DNA from: Blastococcus mobilis
GTDB lineage: Bacteria > Actinomycetota > Actinomycetes > Mycobacteriales > Geodermatophilaceae
NCBI RefSeq assembly: GCF_900188025.1
Contig: NZ_FZNO01000017.1
Coordinates: forward strand, 1 to 64,000
Reading direction: 5' to 3'
Length of the DNA: 64,000 nt
Below the pieces are notes generated by a model. That model saw only the letters and a program-made list of their open reading frames with translations, was not told where the DNA came from and searched no databases. Shown in pieces: positions 41,930-51,125 of the stretch (its first letter is position 1; each line of letters begins with the position of its first letter). The translations under genes were made by a program, and so were the position numbers.

Positions 41930-43726
41930 TCAGGCGCGGGGGGTGGCGCCCCCGCTCCGCGTGCCGTCGGTGGTGCTGGGCGCAGCTGTCGGCGGCGCCG
42001 AGGTCGGCGCCGCGGCGACGATCGCGCCGGCCGCCTGCCGGCCCGCCATGTCCGCTGCGCTGCCGGGCTCACTCGTCGCCGTCCCGTCGGCCTCCTGTCG
42101 CGCCTGGATGCCGGACTTGGTGCTCAGCGCCAGCTGTGGCAGGAACAGGAACACGAAGAACCCGATCGCCACGACGCCCGCCGCGATGAGGAACACCAGG
42201 TCGATCGTGTCGGCGAAGCCGACCTTGAACGGCAGGGCCAGCTGGGCCGGCAGCTCCTGGATGAACGAGGTGTCGGACAGGTCGGGCGCCGCGCCGCCGA
42301 GCTGGTCGAACTGCGGGGCGAGGCCCGGATCGGCCCGCACGGTGTCCTGGACGGCGTTCCCGATGTCCTGCGGCAGGCGGGTGAACAGGATCGACAGGAA
42401 CGCTGCCGTCCCGATCGTGCCGCCCATCTGCCGGAAGAAGGTCACCGACGAGGTGGCCACGCCCATTTCGCGGGGGGAGACGGCGTTCTGGACGGCGAGG
42501 ATCACCGGCTGGAAGTTGAAGCCGAGGCCGAGGCCCAGCAGCACCATGAACGGCACCAGGGCCCAGACCGAGGTGTCGGCGCCGACGATGAACGACATCG
42601 AGGCCAGCGCGGTGACCATCAGCGCGATGCCGACCAGCGGGAAGACCTTGTACTTGCCGGTCTTCGAGATCGCGATGCCGGAGCCCATCGCGCCGACCAT
42701 GATCCCGGCGACGAGCGGGATCATCTGGAGGCCGGCGACCGTGGCGCTCGAGCCCTTGACGATCTGCAGGTACTGGGGCAGCAGGAGCAGGCCGCCGAAC
42801 ATGCCGGCGCCCATGACGATGCTGCCGATGCCGCTGACGGTGAAGCTGCGGTTCCGGAACAGCCGCAGCGGCAGCAGTGCCTCGTCGCGGTACGCCCGCT
42901 CGGCGAGGATGAACAGCACGAAGCCGATGGCGCCGATGGCGTAGCAGGTCAGGGCGCGGCCGGAGTCCCAGCCCCAGATGCGGCCCTGCTCGGCGACGAT
43001 CAGCAGCGGCACCAGGAACGTGATCAGCGCCAGGGCGCCCGGCCAGTCGATGCGGTGGTCCCGGCGCTCGTGCGGCAGGTGCAGCACTCGGGAGACGGCG
43101 ACGAACGCCAGCGCGCCCAGCGGCACGTTGATCCAGAAGATCCACCGCCACCCGTCCAGACCCAGGATCGACTCCTGGCCGGCGAGGAACCCGCCGATGA
43201 CCGGGCCGAGCACGCTCGACGTGCCGAAGACGGCCATGAAGTAGCCCTGGTACCGGGAGCGCTCCCGCGGCGGGACGATGTCGCCGATGATCGCCAGCGC
43301 CAGGGACATCAGGCCACCCGCGCCGATGCCCTGCAGCGCCCGGAACGCGGCCAGCTGGTACATGGTGTCGGCGATCCCGCAGAGCGCCGAGCCGAGGACG
43401 AAGACGGCGATGGCGAACAGGTAGAACGGTCGCCGGCCGTAGATGTCGGAGAGCTTTCCGTAGAGCGGGGTGGCGATTGTCGAGGTGATCAGGAAGGCCG
43501 TCGTCGCCCATGCCTGCAGGTCGTAGCCCTGCAGGTCGTCGGCGATGATCCGGATCGCCGTCGCGACGACGGTCTGGTCCAGCGCCGCCAGGAACATCGC
43601 CACCATGAGGCCGACGAGGATCGTGACGATCTGGCGGTGCGTGAAACCGCCGCTGGCGTCCGGCGCCGCGGCGGCCGCGCGGGCGTCCCGGCGGCCCGCC
43701 GCGCTGGTACGGGTGGACTGGCTCAT
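41930..43726 (-). CDS. DHA2-family MFS multidrug exporter (EmrB/QacA type)
   Basis: This 598-residue transporter has 14 helices. It shows the DHA2 signature LDQTVVATAIRIIADDL in helix 1, the GKLSDIYGRRPFYLFAI motif, RALQGIGAGGLMSLALAIIGD in helix 4 and GTSSVLGPVIGGFLAG in helix 5. The last 60 residues are a Pro/Thr/Ala-rich tail. It exports drugs or organic cations. ATG 43726 overlaps the MarR stop by 4 nt, so the two are one operon with the regulator first. Confidence 0.9.
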   Translation of the reverse strand: MSQSTRTSAAGRRDARAAAAAPDASGGFTHRQIVTILVGLMVAMFLAALDQTVVATAIRIIADDLQGYDLQAWATTAFLITSTIATPLYGKLSDIYGRRPFYLFAIAVFVLGSALCGIADTMYQLAAFRALQGIGAGGLMSLALAIIGDIVPPRERSRYQGYFMAVFGTSSVLGPVIGGFLAGQESILGLDGWRWIFWINVPLGALAFVAVSRVLHLPHERRDHRIDWPGALALITFLVPLLIVAEQGRIWGWDSGRALTCYAIGAIGFVLFILAERAYRDEALLPLRLFRNRSFTVSGIGSIVMGAGMFGGLLLLPQYLQIVKGSSATVAGLQMIPLVAGIMVGAMGSGIAISKTGKYKVFPLVGIALMVTALASMSFIVGADTSVWALVPFMVLLGLGLGFNFQPVILAVQNAVSPREMGVATSSVTFFRQMGGTIGTAAFLSILFTRLPQDIGNAVQDTVRADPGLAPQFDQLGGAAPDLSDTSFIQELPAQLALPFKVGFADTIDLVFLIAAGVVAIGFFVFLFLPQLALSTKSGIQARQEADGTATSEPGSAADMAGRQAAGAIVAAAPTSAPPTAAPSTTDGTRSGGATPRA

Positions 43727-44241
43727 CGGATCTCTCTCGCTGGGGGGACGAGGGCGGCGCCGGGGGTGGCGGGCGCCTCGGGGGTGCCGGGCAGGGTGGC
43801 TGCGATGTCGTCGAGCAGGCGGCCGAAGAGGGTGGTCAGCGTGGCGAGGTCGGCGTCGTCCCAGCCGGCGGTGACCCGCGCGAGGTGGGCCTCGCGCTCC
43901 CGCCGCAGGCTCTCCAGGACGGAGTGACCGGCGTCGGTGACCACCAGTCGGCTGGCGCGGCCGTCGGTCTCGTCCGCGACGCGGCGGACCAGCCCTTCCT
44001 CCACGAGGGCGGCGACATGCCGGCTGACCGTGGAGGGGTCGGCGTGCACCAGTTCGGCCAGTGCGCCCTGGCGCAGGGGGCCCAGCCGCACCAGGGGGTA
44101 CAGCAGCACCAGCGCGGCGCGGTCGCGGGCGTCGGTCCGGGCCATCTGGGTCTTCACCGTCTGGATCAGGCGGATGAATTGCGGAAGCTGCTCCGACAGG
44201 GTGCGCACCTGGGCGAGCCGGTCGTTCGGCGTCTCGTTCAT
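43723..44241 (-). CDS. MarR-family repressor
   Basis: This 172-residue protein has the winged-helix core LVRLGPLRQGALAELVHADP, STVSRHVAALVEEGLVRRV and the wing DETDGRASRLVVTDAG. It very likely controls the exporter gene it is coupled to and is relieved by that transporter's substrates. ATG 44241 follows GGAGGTGCGGCGGCG. The region upstream (44270-44315) carries repeated TTGCAC/GCAA elements that could be its operator. Confidence 0.88.
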   Translation of the reverse strand: MNETPNDRLAQVRTLSEQLPQFIRLIQTVKTQMARTDARDRAALVLLYPLVRLGPLRQGALAELVHADPSTVSRHVAALVEEGLVRRVADETDGRASRLVVTDAGHSVLESLRREREAHLARVTAGWDDADLATLTTLFGRLLDDIAATLPGTPEAPATPGAALVPPAREIR

Positions 44242-44272
44242 CGCCGCCGCACCTCCGGGGATCGGGAATGAC

Positions 44273-44313
44273 TTGCACTGTACAACCGGTTGCACGAGGC
44301 AAGCAACAAGTTG
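44273..44313. promoter_or_regulatory. Candidate MarR operator region
   Basis: TTGCAC occurs at 44273-44278 and 44290-44295 (17 nt apart), followed by CAAC-AA-GTTG at 44304-44313. The AT-richer segment lies between the divergent marR-type and hrpA genes, 32-72 nt before the MarR start. It is a likely site for autoregulation, inferred only from position and repeats. Confidence 0.4.
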
Positions 44314-44415
44314 CGCCCGACACGGGGTGTGATCCGGACGCCAGCCGACCGGTCCACGAACGGCGGAGTGCGATCCTGGAGTGCCCCCGACCGCCGAGAG
44401 AACGAGAGTTCGTCC

Positions 44416-47400
44416 GTGAGTGCCCCGACCGACGACCTGCGGGAACGGCTGTCGGCGCTCACGATCCTCGACGAGCACCGGCTGCGCCGTCGTCTGGACG
44501 GTCTGCGCCGCACGCGAGACGCGCAGGCCCGTGCGCGGCAGCGGGAGCGCATCGCTGCGGACGTCGCCGCCGCGGAGGAACGGATGGCTCGCCGCTCGGC
44601 CGCCGTGCCGGCGATCCGGTTCCCCGACGAGCTGCCGGTCAGTCAGCGACGGGACGACATCGCCGCCGCGCTGCGGGACCACCAGGTGGTGGTCGTCGCC
44701 GGCGAGACCGGCTCCGGCAAGACGACGCAGCTGCCCAAGATCGCCCTGGAGCTCGGTCGTGGGGTCCGCGGTCGCATCGGGCACACCCAGCCCCGCCGGA
44801 TCGCCGCGCGCAGCGTGGCCGAGCGGATCGCCGAGGAGCTCGAGTCCCCGCTGGGCGAGGTCGTGGGCTTCAAGATGCGCTTCGCCGACCACGTCTCCGA
44901 CAGCACCCTGGTCAAGCTCATGACCGACGGCGTGCTGCTGGCCGAGATCGCGCAGGACCGGCTGCTGCGGCAGTACGACACGATCATCCTCGACGAGGCA
45001 CACGAGCGGAGCCTCAACATCGACTTCCTGCTGGGCTACCTCGCCCAGCTGCTGCCGAAGCGGCCGGACCTCAAGCTCGTGATCACGTCGGCGACCATCG
45101 ACGTCGAACGGGTGGCGGCCCACTTCAGCGGCGCGCCGGTCGTCGAGGTCAGCGGGCGGACGTACCCGGTCGAGGTCCGCTACCGCCCGGTGGTGGACCC
45201 GGACGATCCGGATGCCGACCCGGACCGCGACCAGGTGAGCGCGATCGTCGACGCCGTCGACGAGCTCGTCGCCGAGGGCCCGGGCGACATCCTGGTCTTC
45301 CTGGCGGGGGAGCGGGAGATCCGGGACACCCAGGACGCCCTGGCCGAACGCGGCCTGCCCCGTACGGAGATCGTCCCGCTCTACTCGCGGCTCTCGGCGG
45401 CCGACCAGCACAAGGTCTTCGCGCCGCACACCGGACGGCGCGTCGTCCTGGCCACGAACGTCGCCGAGACATCCCTGACCGTTCCCGGCATCCGCTACGT
45501 GATCGATCCCGGGACCGCTCGGATCTCCCGGTACAGCCATCGCACGAAGGTGCAGCGGCTGCCCATCGAACCGGTCAGTCAGGCCTCGGCCCGTCAGCGA
45601 TCGGGGCGCTGCGGCCGGCTGGGCCCGGGCATCGCCGTCCGGCTCTACACCGAGGCCGATTTCGAGGCCCGGCCGGAGTTCACCGACCCCGAGATCCTGC
45701 GCACCAACCTGGCGTCCGTGCTGCTGCAGATGGCGGCTCTCGACCTGGGTGACGTCGCCGACTTCCCGTTCGTCGACCCGCCGGACCGGCGGGCGGTCGC
45801 CGACGGTCTGGCGCTGCTCGAGGAGCTGCACGCCCTGGACCAGCACGGGAAGCTCACCGCCACCGGCCGCGCCCTGGCTGCGCTGCCGCTGGACCCGCGC
45901 ATGGCCCGCATGGTGGTCGAGGCCGACAAGCTCGGCGTGCTGGACGAGGTGCTCGTCATCGCGGCCGGCCTGACGATCCAGGACCCCCGCGAGCGGCCGA
46001 GCGAGCACCAGCAGGCCGCCGACCAGTTGCACGCCCGGTTCGCCGACGAGAACTCCGACTTCCTCGCCCTGCTCAACCTGTGGCGCTATCTGGGCGAGCA
46101 GCAGGAGACGCTGAGCGGCAACCAGTTCCGTCGCACCGTCAAGCGCGAGTTCCTGCACTACCTGCGCATCCGGGAATGGCAGGACCTGCACGGCCAGCTC
46201 CGTGGCACCGCCCGCCGGCTGGGCATGACGGTCGGTGAGCCGGCGACCGAGCCCGACGAGCGCGGCATCCATGCGGCGCTGCTCGCGGGGCTGCTGTCCC
46301 ACGTCGGCATGCAGATGGAGACCCCGAAGGGCCAGAGTGGCCACAATGGCCGCTCCGGGGCGGATCGGCGGGGGAGTCGCGAGTACCTGGGCACGCGCAA
46401 CACCAGGTTCGTGATCGCGCCCGGCACCCCGCTGGCGAAGAAGCCGCCGCGCTGGGTCGTGGCCGCCGAGCTCGTCGAGACCAGCCGGCTCTTCGCCCGC
46501 ACGGTCGCTCGCATCGACCCGGAGACGGTCGAGAAGCTCGCCGCGCACCTGGTCAAGCGGCAGTACTCCGAACCGCGCTGGGACGCCACGCGCGGTTCGG
46601 TGGTCGCCACCGAGCGCGTCACCCTCTACGGGCTGCCCCTGGTGGTCGGCCGGCGGGTGCAGTACGGCTCGATCGACCCGGTGGTCTCGCGGGAGCTCTT
46701 CATCCGGCACGCGCTCGTCGAGGGGGAGTGGACGACCCACCACCGCTTCTGGGCCGACAACCAGCGGGCCATCCAACAGGTCGCCGCGCTGGAGGAACGC
46801 GCCCGGCGGCGGGACATCCGCGTCGACGAGGAGACGCTGTTCGAGCTCTACGACGCGCGCATCCCCGCCGACGTCGTCTCCACCCGGCACTTCGACCGCT
46901 GGTGGAAGGCAGCCCGGCGGGACCGGCCGGACCTGCTGACGTTCACGGCGGAGATGCTCACCAACGCTGCCGCCGCGGGACAGGTGCGCGCCGAGGACTA
47001 TCCCGACGAGGTGCACCTCTCGCAGGGGCTGACCCTGCCGCTGACCTACGCCTTCGCGCCGGGGGCGGCCGAGGACGGGGTCACCGTCGACGTCCCCCTC
47101 GCCGTTCTCGACGGGGTCGCGGCGCAGACGTCCGGGGAGTCGCTGGCCTTCACCGTGCCGGGGCTGCGCGAGGAGCTGGTGACCGCGTTGCTGCGGACGC
47201 TGCCCAAGCAGCTGCGCCGCGGCCTGGTGCCGATCCCGGACCGGGTGCGCGAGGTGCTGCCGAACATCGACCCCGGCGAGCCGTTGCTCCCGGCGCTGGA
47301 GCGTGAGCTGCGCCGGGCGACCGCGGTGACCATCCCGCCCGACGCCTGGGCCCCCGACCAGGTGCCCGACCACCTGCGGGCGACCTTCCGGGTGCTCGAC

Positions 47401-48372
47401 GACCAGCGGCGGCCCCTGGCGACGGGCAAGGACCTGGCCGCGCTGCGTGCGCAGGTGGCGCCGAAGGCGCGGGCGAGCCTGGCGCGGGCCGCCTCGGACC
47501 TGGAGCGCACGGGTCTGACGTCGTGGGACATCGGCACCCTTCCGCGCACCGTCGATGTGCGGCGGGGGGCACACCTGGTCACGGCGTTCCCCGCCCTGGT
47601 CGACGAGGGCGCGACCGTCGGCGTCCGCGTCCTGCCCACCCAGGCGGAGGCCGAGCGGCTGAGCCGACGAGGCGCACGGCGGCTGCTGGTCCTCGTCGCC
47701 GGCTCACCGGTCAAGGCCGTGGTGAAGTCGCTGTCCCCCCGGTCACGGCTGGCGCTGCAGTTCAACCCCGACGGCGAGATCCCCGACCTCGTCGCCGACT
47801 GCGTCGACGCCGCAGCCGACGAGCTCATCGCGGCGGCCGGCGGGCCCCCGCGGGACGAGGCGGCGTTCACCGCCCTGGTGGCGACAGCGAAGGCGGAGCT
47901 GCACCGATTGACCGTCGACGCGGTGCAGAAGGTCGAGGACGTGCTCACCCAGGCCCGGGAGGTGGCGGTCGCGATCGGTGCCGCGCCGGCGCGCCGGGTG
48001 CCCGAGGCGGCCGTGGCCGACCTGCGTCGCCAGATGACCGGCCTGCTGCACCGCGGGTTCGTGGCCACGACCGGACGCCGCCGGCTGCCCGACGTCGTCC
48101 GCTACCTGCGGGCGATGGCCTACCGGCTGGAGAAGCTGCCGGCGAACGCGGCGCGCGACGAGCTCTGGATGCGCCAGGTCGCGGCGGTCACGGCGGAGTA
48201 CGAGCAGCTGCGGGCCCAGGTGCCCGCTACCGGGGCCCCCGACGACCCGGTGATGCGCGTCCGCTGGATGATCGAGGAGCTGCGGGTGGGGCTGTTCGCC
48301 CAGGGGATCGGCACCCCCCGCCCGGTCTCCGAGCAGCGGGTCTACAAGGCGATCGACCAGCTCATCGCCTGA
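44416..48372 (+). CDS. hrpA: ATP-dependent RNA helicase HrpA
   Basis: This protein of about 1318 residues is a DEAH-box helicase with the length and layout of HrpA. Motifs: Walker A GETGSGKTTQ (96-105), TQPRRIAARSVAERI, the DEAH box ILDEAHERS (about 191-199), ITSATIDVERV, ATNVAETSLTVPGIRYVID and QRSGRCGRLGPG. HA2/OB-fold regions and the long DUF3418 C-terminal domain follow. HrpA remodels RNA and helps rescue collided ribosomes in E. coli. GTG 44416 starts at the beginning of homology. Upstream in-frame codons back to 44290 look non-coding. Confidence 0.93.
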   Translation: MSAPTDDLRERLSALTILDEHRLRRRLDGLRRTRDAQARARQRERIAADVAAAEERMARRSAAVPAIRFPDELPVSQRRDDIAAALRDHQVVVVAGETGSGKTTQLPKIALELGRGVRGRIGHTQPRRIAARSVAERIAEELESPLGEVVGFKMRFADHVSDSTLVKLMTDGVLLAEIAQDRLLRQYDTIILDEAHERSLNIDFLLGYLAQLLPKRPDLKLVITSATIDVERVAAHFSGAPVVEVSGRTYPVEVRYRPVVDPDDPDADPDRDQVSAIVDAVDELVAEGPGDILVFLAGEREIRDTQDALAERGLPRTEIVPLYSRLSAADQHKVFAPHTGRRVVLATNVAETSLTVPGIRYVIDPGTARISRYSHRTKVQRLPIEPVSQASARQRSGRCGRLGPGIAVRLYTEADFEARPEFTDPEILRTNLASVLLQMAALDLGDVADFPFVDPPDRRAVADGLALLEELHALDQHGKLTATGRALAALPLDPRMARMVVEADKLGVLDEVLVIAAGLTIQDPRERPSEHQQAADQLHARFADENSDFLALLNLWRYLGEQQETLSGNQFRRTVKREFLHYLRIREWQDLHGQLRGTARRLGMTVGEPATEPDERGIHAALLAGLLSHVGMQMETPKGQSGHNGRSGADRRGSREYLGTRNTRFVIAPGTPLAKKPPRWVVAAELVETSRLFARTVARIDPETVEKLAAHLVKRQYSEPRWDATRGSVVATERVTLYGLPLVVGRRVQYGSIDPVVSRELFIRHALVEGEWTTHHRFWADNQRAIQQVAALEERARRRDIRVDEETLFELYDARIPADVVSTRHFDRWWKAARRDRPDLLTFTAEMLTNAAAAGQVRAEDYPDEVHLSQGLTLPLTYAFAPGAAEDGVTVDVPLAVLDGVAAQTSGESLAFTVPGLREELVTALLRTLPKQLRRGLVPIPDRVREVLPNIDPGEPLLPALERELRRATAVTIPPDAWAPDQVPDHLRATFRVLDDQRRPLATGKDLAALRAQVAPKARASLARAASDLERTGLTSWDIGTLPRTVDVRRGAHLVTAFPALVDEGATVGVRVLPTQAEAERLSRRGARRLLVLVAGSPVKAVVKSLSPRSRLALQFNPDGEIPDLVADCVDAAADELIAAAGGPPRDEAAFTALVATAKAELHRLTVDAVQKVEDVLTQAREVAVAIGAAPARRVPEAAVADLRRQMTGLLHRGFVATTGRRRLPDVVRYLRAMAYRLEKLPANAARDELWMRQVAAVTAEYEQLRAQVPATGAPDDPVMRVRWMIEELRVGLFAQGIGTPRPVSEQRVYKAIDQLIA

Positions 48373-48408
48373 CGGCGAACCGCCCCGACGCACCGGCCTG
48401 GCCGGCAC

Positions 48409-49101
48409 TCAGGGCCACTGCTCGCTCAGTTCTGGGAGCGGCTCAGACGACGGCAGCGGGGGAGGCGGGCCGGCAGCTTCCGTCCCGTCGTGCTGCACCC
48501 CGCGCATGAAGAGGTCCCAGAGGAAGTACGCCGTCTCGCGCGGGCTGAGTTCGCCATTCACGTGAAACCACTTGTACGCCCAGTTAACCATTCCGAACAG
48601 GGCGAACGCCGTCAGCCTGGGGTCTACCGGACGCAATTCCCCAGCGGCGACGCCTGCGGTGATCGTGTCCTCGATAAGTCGCCGGTAGCGGATGCGGTTC
48701 TCCCGCATCTGGGCGCGCCGATCGGGCCCTAGTTCCCGATGGTGCTCGAAGAACATGCGCAGAGTTCCGGGCTTCTCCGCCAAGACCTCCATGTGGTCCA
48801 CGACGGCCTCGAGCAGCACCTGACTAGGGCGCAGGCCCAACTCCATCCGCCGGATCTGGCGTTGGATCAACGGCTGGATGAAGCTCAGGTGGATTTCGAA
48901 GAGGATTTCTTCCTTGGACTTGAAGTAGTGGTAGAGCGACGGTTTGGCTAGGCCGGCGCGCTCCGCCAGCCGCTCCATCGAGGTCTGGTGATAACCCTCG
49001 GCTTCGAAGAGTGAAGCCGCGAGCACGATGAGCTCCTCCCGACGCCCTCCCTTGACGGGGGGGTTGTCGGTAGCGGTCCCGATCAGTGGGGACTCAGGCA
49101 C
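48409..49101 (-). CDS. TetR-family regulator of the adjacent catabolic operon
   Basis: This protein of about 230 residues has an N-terminal helix-turn-helix: REELIVLAASLFEAEGYHQT then SMERLAERAGLAKPSLYHYF and KSKEEILFEI. A C-terminal ligand domain with a TetR_C-like helix set follows (LLEAVVDHMEVLAEKPGTLR, RMFFEHHRELGPDRRAQMRE). It is divergent from the ABC importer operon and probably binds its inverted repeats, being relieved by the substrate or its CoA ester. GTG 49101 is chosen because GGAG is 9 nt upstream; GTG 49107 would add two residues. Confidence 0.85.
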   Translation of the reverse strand: MPESPLIGTATDNPPVKGGRREELIVLAASLFEAEGYHQTSMERLAERAGLAKPSLYHYFKSKEEILFEIHLSFIQPLIQRQIRRMELGLRPSQVLLEAVVDHMEVLAEKPGTLRMFFEHHRELGPDRRAQMRENRIRYRRLIEDTITAGVAAGELRPVDPRLTAFALFGMVNWAYKWFHVNGELSPRETAYFLWDLFMRGVQHDGTEAAGPPPPLPSSEPLPELSEQWP

Positions 49102-49186
49102 AGTCACGATCTCCGCCGACCTTTCTCCGGGATGTGATGCAAAGGCGGATGCCTGCGTCTCTACGTGCCATGGTCCCGCCTGCACG

Positions 49187-49204
49187 CCCGACCGTCCAGT
49201 CGGG
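49187..49204. promoter_or_regulatory. Inverted repeat CCCGAC-N6-GTCGGG
   Basis: First of three related CCGAC/GTCGG inverted repeats between the TetR gene and the importer operon. The arms are perfect over 6 bp. It lies 86 nt upstream of the TetR start. Candidate TetR operator. Confidence 0.5.
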
Positions 49205-49243
49205 CCACCCCCGGGGTGAGCACCTGGATCAGTGCCCGAGCGC

Positions 49244-49259
49244 CCGACTGAGGCGTCGG
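49244..49259. promoter_or_regulatory. Inverted repeat CCGAC-N6-GTCGG
   Basis: Second copy of the same arms, with the same 6-nt spacer. The arms are exact over 5 bp. Candidate TetR operator. Confidence 0.5.
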
Positions 49260-49330
49260 ACGAGCCATAGGTGCTCTCTATCTGGCCTGACTACCTGCTG
49301 TTATGGGCCTCATGCGCTCGATTGGAACCC

Positions 49331-49360
49331 TTGACATGTCTGTGATCCACCCGACAGAGT
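49331..49360 (+). promoter_or_regulatory. Sigma-70-type promoter of the importer operon
   Basis: A perfect TTGACA (-35) at 49331-49336 is followed after 18 nt by CAGAGT (-10-like) at 49355-49360. It lies about 50-80 nt before the binding-protein start. The third palindrome begins 9 nt downstream, so a bound TetR would block this promoter. Confidence 0.55.
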
Positions 49361-49368
49361 GCCCTCAC

Positions 49369-49380
49369 CCGACCGGTCGG
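49369..49380. promoter_or_regulatory. Palindrome CCGACCGGTCGG (TetR operator candidate)
   Basis: A perfect 12-bp palindrome, similar to sites of actinobacterial TetR/FadR-like regulators, lies just after the -10 element and 33 nt before the start of the first importer gene. GTCGGTCGGG continues the half-sites on its right. Confidence 0.6.
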
Positions 49381-49412
49381 TCGGGCACGGCCAGCCGTCG
49401 AAGGAGTCGGAC

Positions 49413-51011
49413 GTGCGCCTCAGGTCCAAGTTCGGGGTAACCCTGCTCGCTGCCGCTATGGCGGTCACCGCCTGCGGCGGAAGCGGCGGTGGGGACGAAG
49501 GGGGAGACAGCGCCGGGGACGCCGTGGCGGCGAACCCAGAAGCCGAGCTGATCTTCTTCGACGCCTCGGGCAACGAGACGTTGGATCCTGCGCACCCGCA
49601 GAACAACAGCAGCCTCTCCTACGAGTCGCTGCTGGCGATCTACGACCGGTTGATCCACCTGACCGACGAGGGTGAGCCGATCCCCGGCCTGGCCGAGGAG
49701 TGGGCGTACAACGACGACCTCACCCAGTTCACGATGACCCTGCGCGAGGGGGCCACGTTCCACGACGGGACGCCGGTCGATGCTGCGGCCGTGGTCGCCA
49801 ACTTCGACCGGTCGAAGGGGTTGACCGAGCCCATCGGCGCCACCATGCAGAACACGCTGGACCTCATGGCCTCCTACGAGGCGACCGACGAGCGCACCGT
49901 CGTCATCCAGCTGTCCGAGCCCTCCGGCCAGATGGAGTACTGGCTGTCTGCCAACGGCGGCATGATGATCAGCCCCGAGGCGCTCACGCCCGGCGCCTAC
50001 GGCGTCAACCTCGAGGCTATCGGCGCCGGCCCGTATGCGCTGGAGTCCTTCGAGTCCAACGTCGTCACCAAGATGGTCCGCTACGAGGACTACTGGGGCG
50101 GGACGGAAGGTCGACCGGCCAGGTTCGAGAACCACTACGTAACCGACGGGCAGGCGCGCCTCAACGCCGTCCGCTCCGGCGAGGCCAACCTCGCGATCCT
50201 CGACGCGAGTCAGATCCCTGAGGCGGAGGGCGCCGGCCTCGACGTCCAGATCAACCAGCAGCTGAGCCTCTGGAACATCTACACCAACCTGGCCGGACCG
50301 GACATCGGTGACCTGCGCGTGCGCCAGGCGATCATGCACGCGATCGACCGGCAGAGTCTGGTGGACGCCCTGACGTTCGGTAGTGGCGCGCCCGCCCAGC
50401 AGCTGTTCCCCGAGGGACACCCGGTCTGGATCGAGGAGCTCGACGAGGCCTACCCGTACGACCCCGACAAGGCCCGTGAGCTGCTGGCCGAAGCGGGAAA
50501 GTCGGGCGGCGTCGACATCGATTTCGTTCTGCTGAACAACACCGAGTACCGGCAGCTGGCCGAGGCACTCCAGCAGATGCTGGCCGAGGTCGACATCCGG
50601 CTGACCTTCGAGGTGGTCGACATCTCGCAGGCCGGCGTCTTCTACCGGGACCCCAACGACCTCCACGGCGAGGTCATGATGGCCCGCTGGGGTGGTCGCC
50701 CCGACCCGCTGCAGACCTTCCAGGAGGTCACCAGCTCGCAGGGGACGTACACCCCGGGCGGGGTCGCCAGCCCGCGGATCGACGAACTGGTGGAGCAGGC
50801 CTCGGCGCTCACGCCGGACAACCCGGAGCGGCTCGAGGTCATCCGCGAGCTCAACCGCGAGGTGATCGAGCAGGCCGCGACCTTCCCGATCATGATCCGG
50901 TCGAACGTGTTCGCCTACTCGCCGGGCTGCGTCCAGAACCTCACGCCGTACCTGCCGGCCGGTGACGACCGGATGAACGACGTGACGATCAGCCAGGACT
51001 GCGCTGCCTGA
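49413..51011 (+). CDS. Peptide/nickel-type ABC transporter substrate-binding lipoprotein
   Basis: This lipoprotein of about 532 residues (lipobox AVTAC) belongs to SBP family 5. Features: PEAELIFFDASGNETLDPAH, IYDRLIHLTDEGEPIPGLAE, TLREGATFHDGTPVDAAAVV, GAGPYALESFE and VRQAIMHAIDRQSLVDAL. This family binds peptides but in catabolic operons often takes other organic compounds. GTG 49413 follows AAGGAG. It is the first gene of the operon, which also encodes two permeases and two ATPases, and probably supplies the substrate for the downstream beta-oxidation genes. Confidence 0.92.
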   Translation: MRLRSKFGVTLLAAAMAVTACGGSGGGDEGGDSAGDAVAANPEAELIFFDASGNETLDPAHPQNNSSLSYESLLAIYDRLIHLTDEGEPIPGLAEEWAYNDDLTQFTMTLREGATFHDGTPVDAAAVVANFDRSKGLTEPIGATMQNTLDLMASYEATDERTVVIQLSEPSGQMEYWLSANGGMMISPEALTPGAYGVNLEAIGAGPYALESFESNVVTKMVRYEDYWGGTEGRPARFENHYVTDGQARLNAVRSGEANLAILDASQIPEAEGAGLDVQINQQLSLWNIYTNLAGPDIGDLRVRQAIMHAIDRQSLVDALTFGSGAPAQQLFPEGHPVWIEELDEAYPYDPDKARELLAEAGKSGGVDIDFVLLNNTEYRQLAEALQQMLAEVDIRLTFEVVDISQAGVFYRDPNDLHGEVMMARWGGRPDPLQTFQEVTSSQGTYTPGGVASPRIDELVEQASALTPDNPERLEVIRELNREVIEQAATFPIMIRSNVFAYSPGCVQNLTPYLPAGDDRMNDVTISQDCAA

Positions 51012-51125
51012 TCCGTGCAACGCACCCCGGCGCGCGCGCCACCGAGTGGTGGGGCGGCGGCCCCTGGTCACCGCCCCACCAGCCGGCCACTCGAAATCCG
51101 TTCCCGGACCTCCTGAGGAGGACAC

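Noticed and set aside
43723-47574. A minus-strand open frame of about 1283 codons opposite hrpA
   Set aside because: It is antisense to a clearly conserved helicase, in a GC-rich genome where antisense frames stay open. Only its last 172 codons are the real MarR gene.
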